A stretch of DNA of 64,000 nt from Bacillota bacterium (GTDB taxonomy: Bacteria > Bacillota > Clostridia > Lachnospirales > Lachnospiraceae), in NCBI GenBank assembly GCA_023411555.1, contig JAEYOQ010000011.1, forward strand, positions 124,001 through 188,000, written 5' to 3'. The stretch's first letter is position 1. Each line of letters begins with the position of its first letter. Position numbers and translations under genes: made by a program. This document shows, piece by piece, positions 63,757 through 64,000 of the stretch. The notes under the pieces are model-generated. The model worked only from the letters and a program-made list of their open reading frames with translations, searched no databases and had not been told where the DNA came from.

Positions 63757-64000
63757 AGACGTTTTTCTATAATATCGGATATTTTCTTCAGGAAGCATGG
63801 CGAACGATCCGATATAATCTATTATCGAACCTGTTCTCTATGATAGGAACCGGATTGATCTTGTTTTTGTTAGGAATCGTACTTGCAGGCTGGTCTGTCG
63901 GTGATCAAATTGTAATGATGCTGGAGCAGGAGGCTGAAATTAGTGCATATCTGGTTGATCCGGGGGACAAGGATGAGATAGAAGGACTGATCCAAAGCAT
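63753..64000 (+). CDS. ftsX: Cell-division permease FtsX (5' part, cut by window end)
   Basis: The first 82 codons start at a GTG that overlaps the ftsE stop, eight bases after GGAGG. The reading begins MKTFFYNIGYFLQEAWRTIR, followed by a membrane helix (GTGLILFLLGIVLAGW) and the start of the extracytoplasmic domain (EQEAEISAYLVD), which is typical of FtsX. The remaining sequence lies outside the window. Confidence 0.92.
   Translation, partial: MKTFFYNIGYFLQEAWRTIRYNLLSNLFSMIGTGLILFLLGIVLAGWSVGDQIVMMLEQEAEISAYLVDPGDKDEIEGLIQS

Overview
The window is a moderately AT-rich chromosomal segment of an anaerobic, low-GC Gram-positive bacterium. Strong AAGGAGG ribosome sites, T-box-controlled tRNA synthetase genes, an Ech-type hydrogenase, S-layer (SLH) proteins, DUF3877/DUF5685 proteins, a CoA-disulfide reductase/rhodanese fusion and the PcsB/FtsEX arrangement together suggest a Clostridia member, most likely Lachnospiraceae. 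No rRNA, tRNA, phage or intact transposase gene was seen.

Layout. 1-9 kb: leuS behind a leucine T-box, yqeY, an L,D-transpeptidase-like lipoprotein whose catalytic Cys position is Gly, a KamA-type radical SAM protein, a DUF3877 protein and a four-repeat Ig-like (BIG2) secreted protein. 9-14.3 kb: a small catabolic cluster (FGGY kinase, TetR regulator, class III aminotransferase, two-domain class II aldolase); two matching 17-bp sites sit in the divergent promoter region. 14.3-21 kb: a possible small RNA, rhomboid protease, a three-gene DUF5685/J-domain/membrane operon, an amidohydrolase remnant, a serine hydrolase and an ABC-2 permease pair without an ATPase. 21-31 kb: cell-surface block with a promoter-plus-terminator small RNA candidate, two paralogous secreted proteins, an SLH protein and a MacAB-like adaptor/ATPase/permease set. 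31-34 kb: a chemoreceptor followed by an 87-bp tandem repeat array and a 256-bp inverted-repeat element.

34-47 kb: serS with a serine T-box, divergent from a 12-gene operon, echABCDEF-hypABFCDE, which encodes a membrane ferredoxin-dependent [NiFe] hydrogenase and its whole cofactor-maturation set. 47-54 kb: a HAD nucleotidase, a lactonase-type propeller, a 21-codon ORF divergent from a UvrD/PcrA helicase with LexA-like boxes between them, and a secreted 5'-nucleotidase. 54-62 kb: redox and sulfur functions (NADH oxidase, YkgJ-type protein, ArsR regulator, CoA-disulfide reductase fused to rhodanese, TusA and DsrE domains) and a convergent two-component pair (histidine kinase, HDOD response regulator). 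62-64 kb: a PcsB-like coiled-coil protein, ftsE and the start of ftsX, cut by the window end.

No single obviously new defence or mobile system is present. The most promising leads are the possibly SOS-linked micro-ORF, the 87-bp structured repeat array, the DUF5685/J-domain operon, the SLH-MacAB block and the kinase/aldolase/aminotransferase cluster. All functional statements come from motif recognition; no database search was run.
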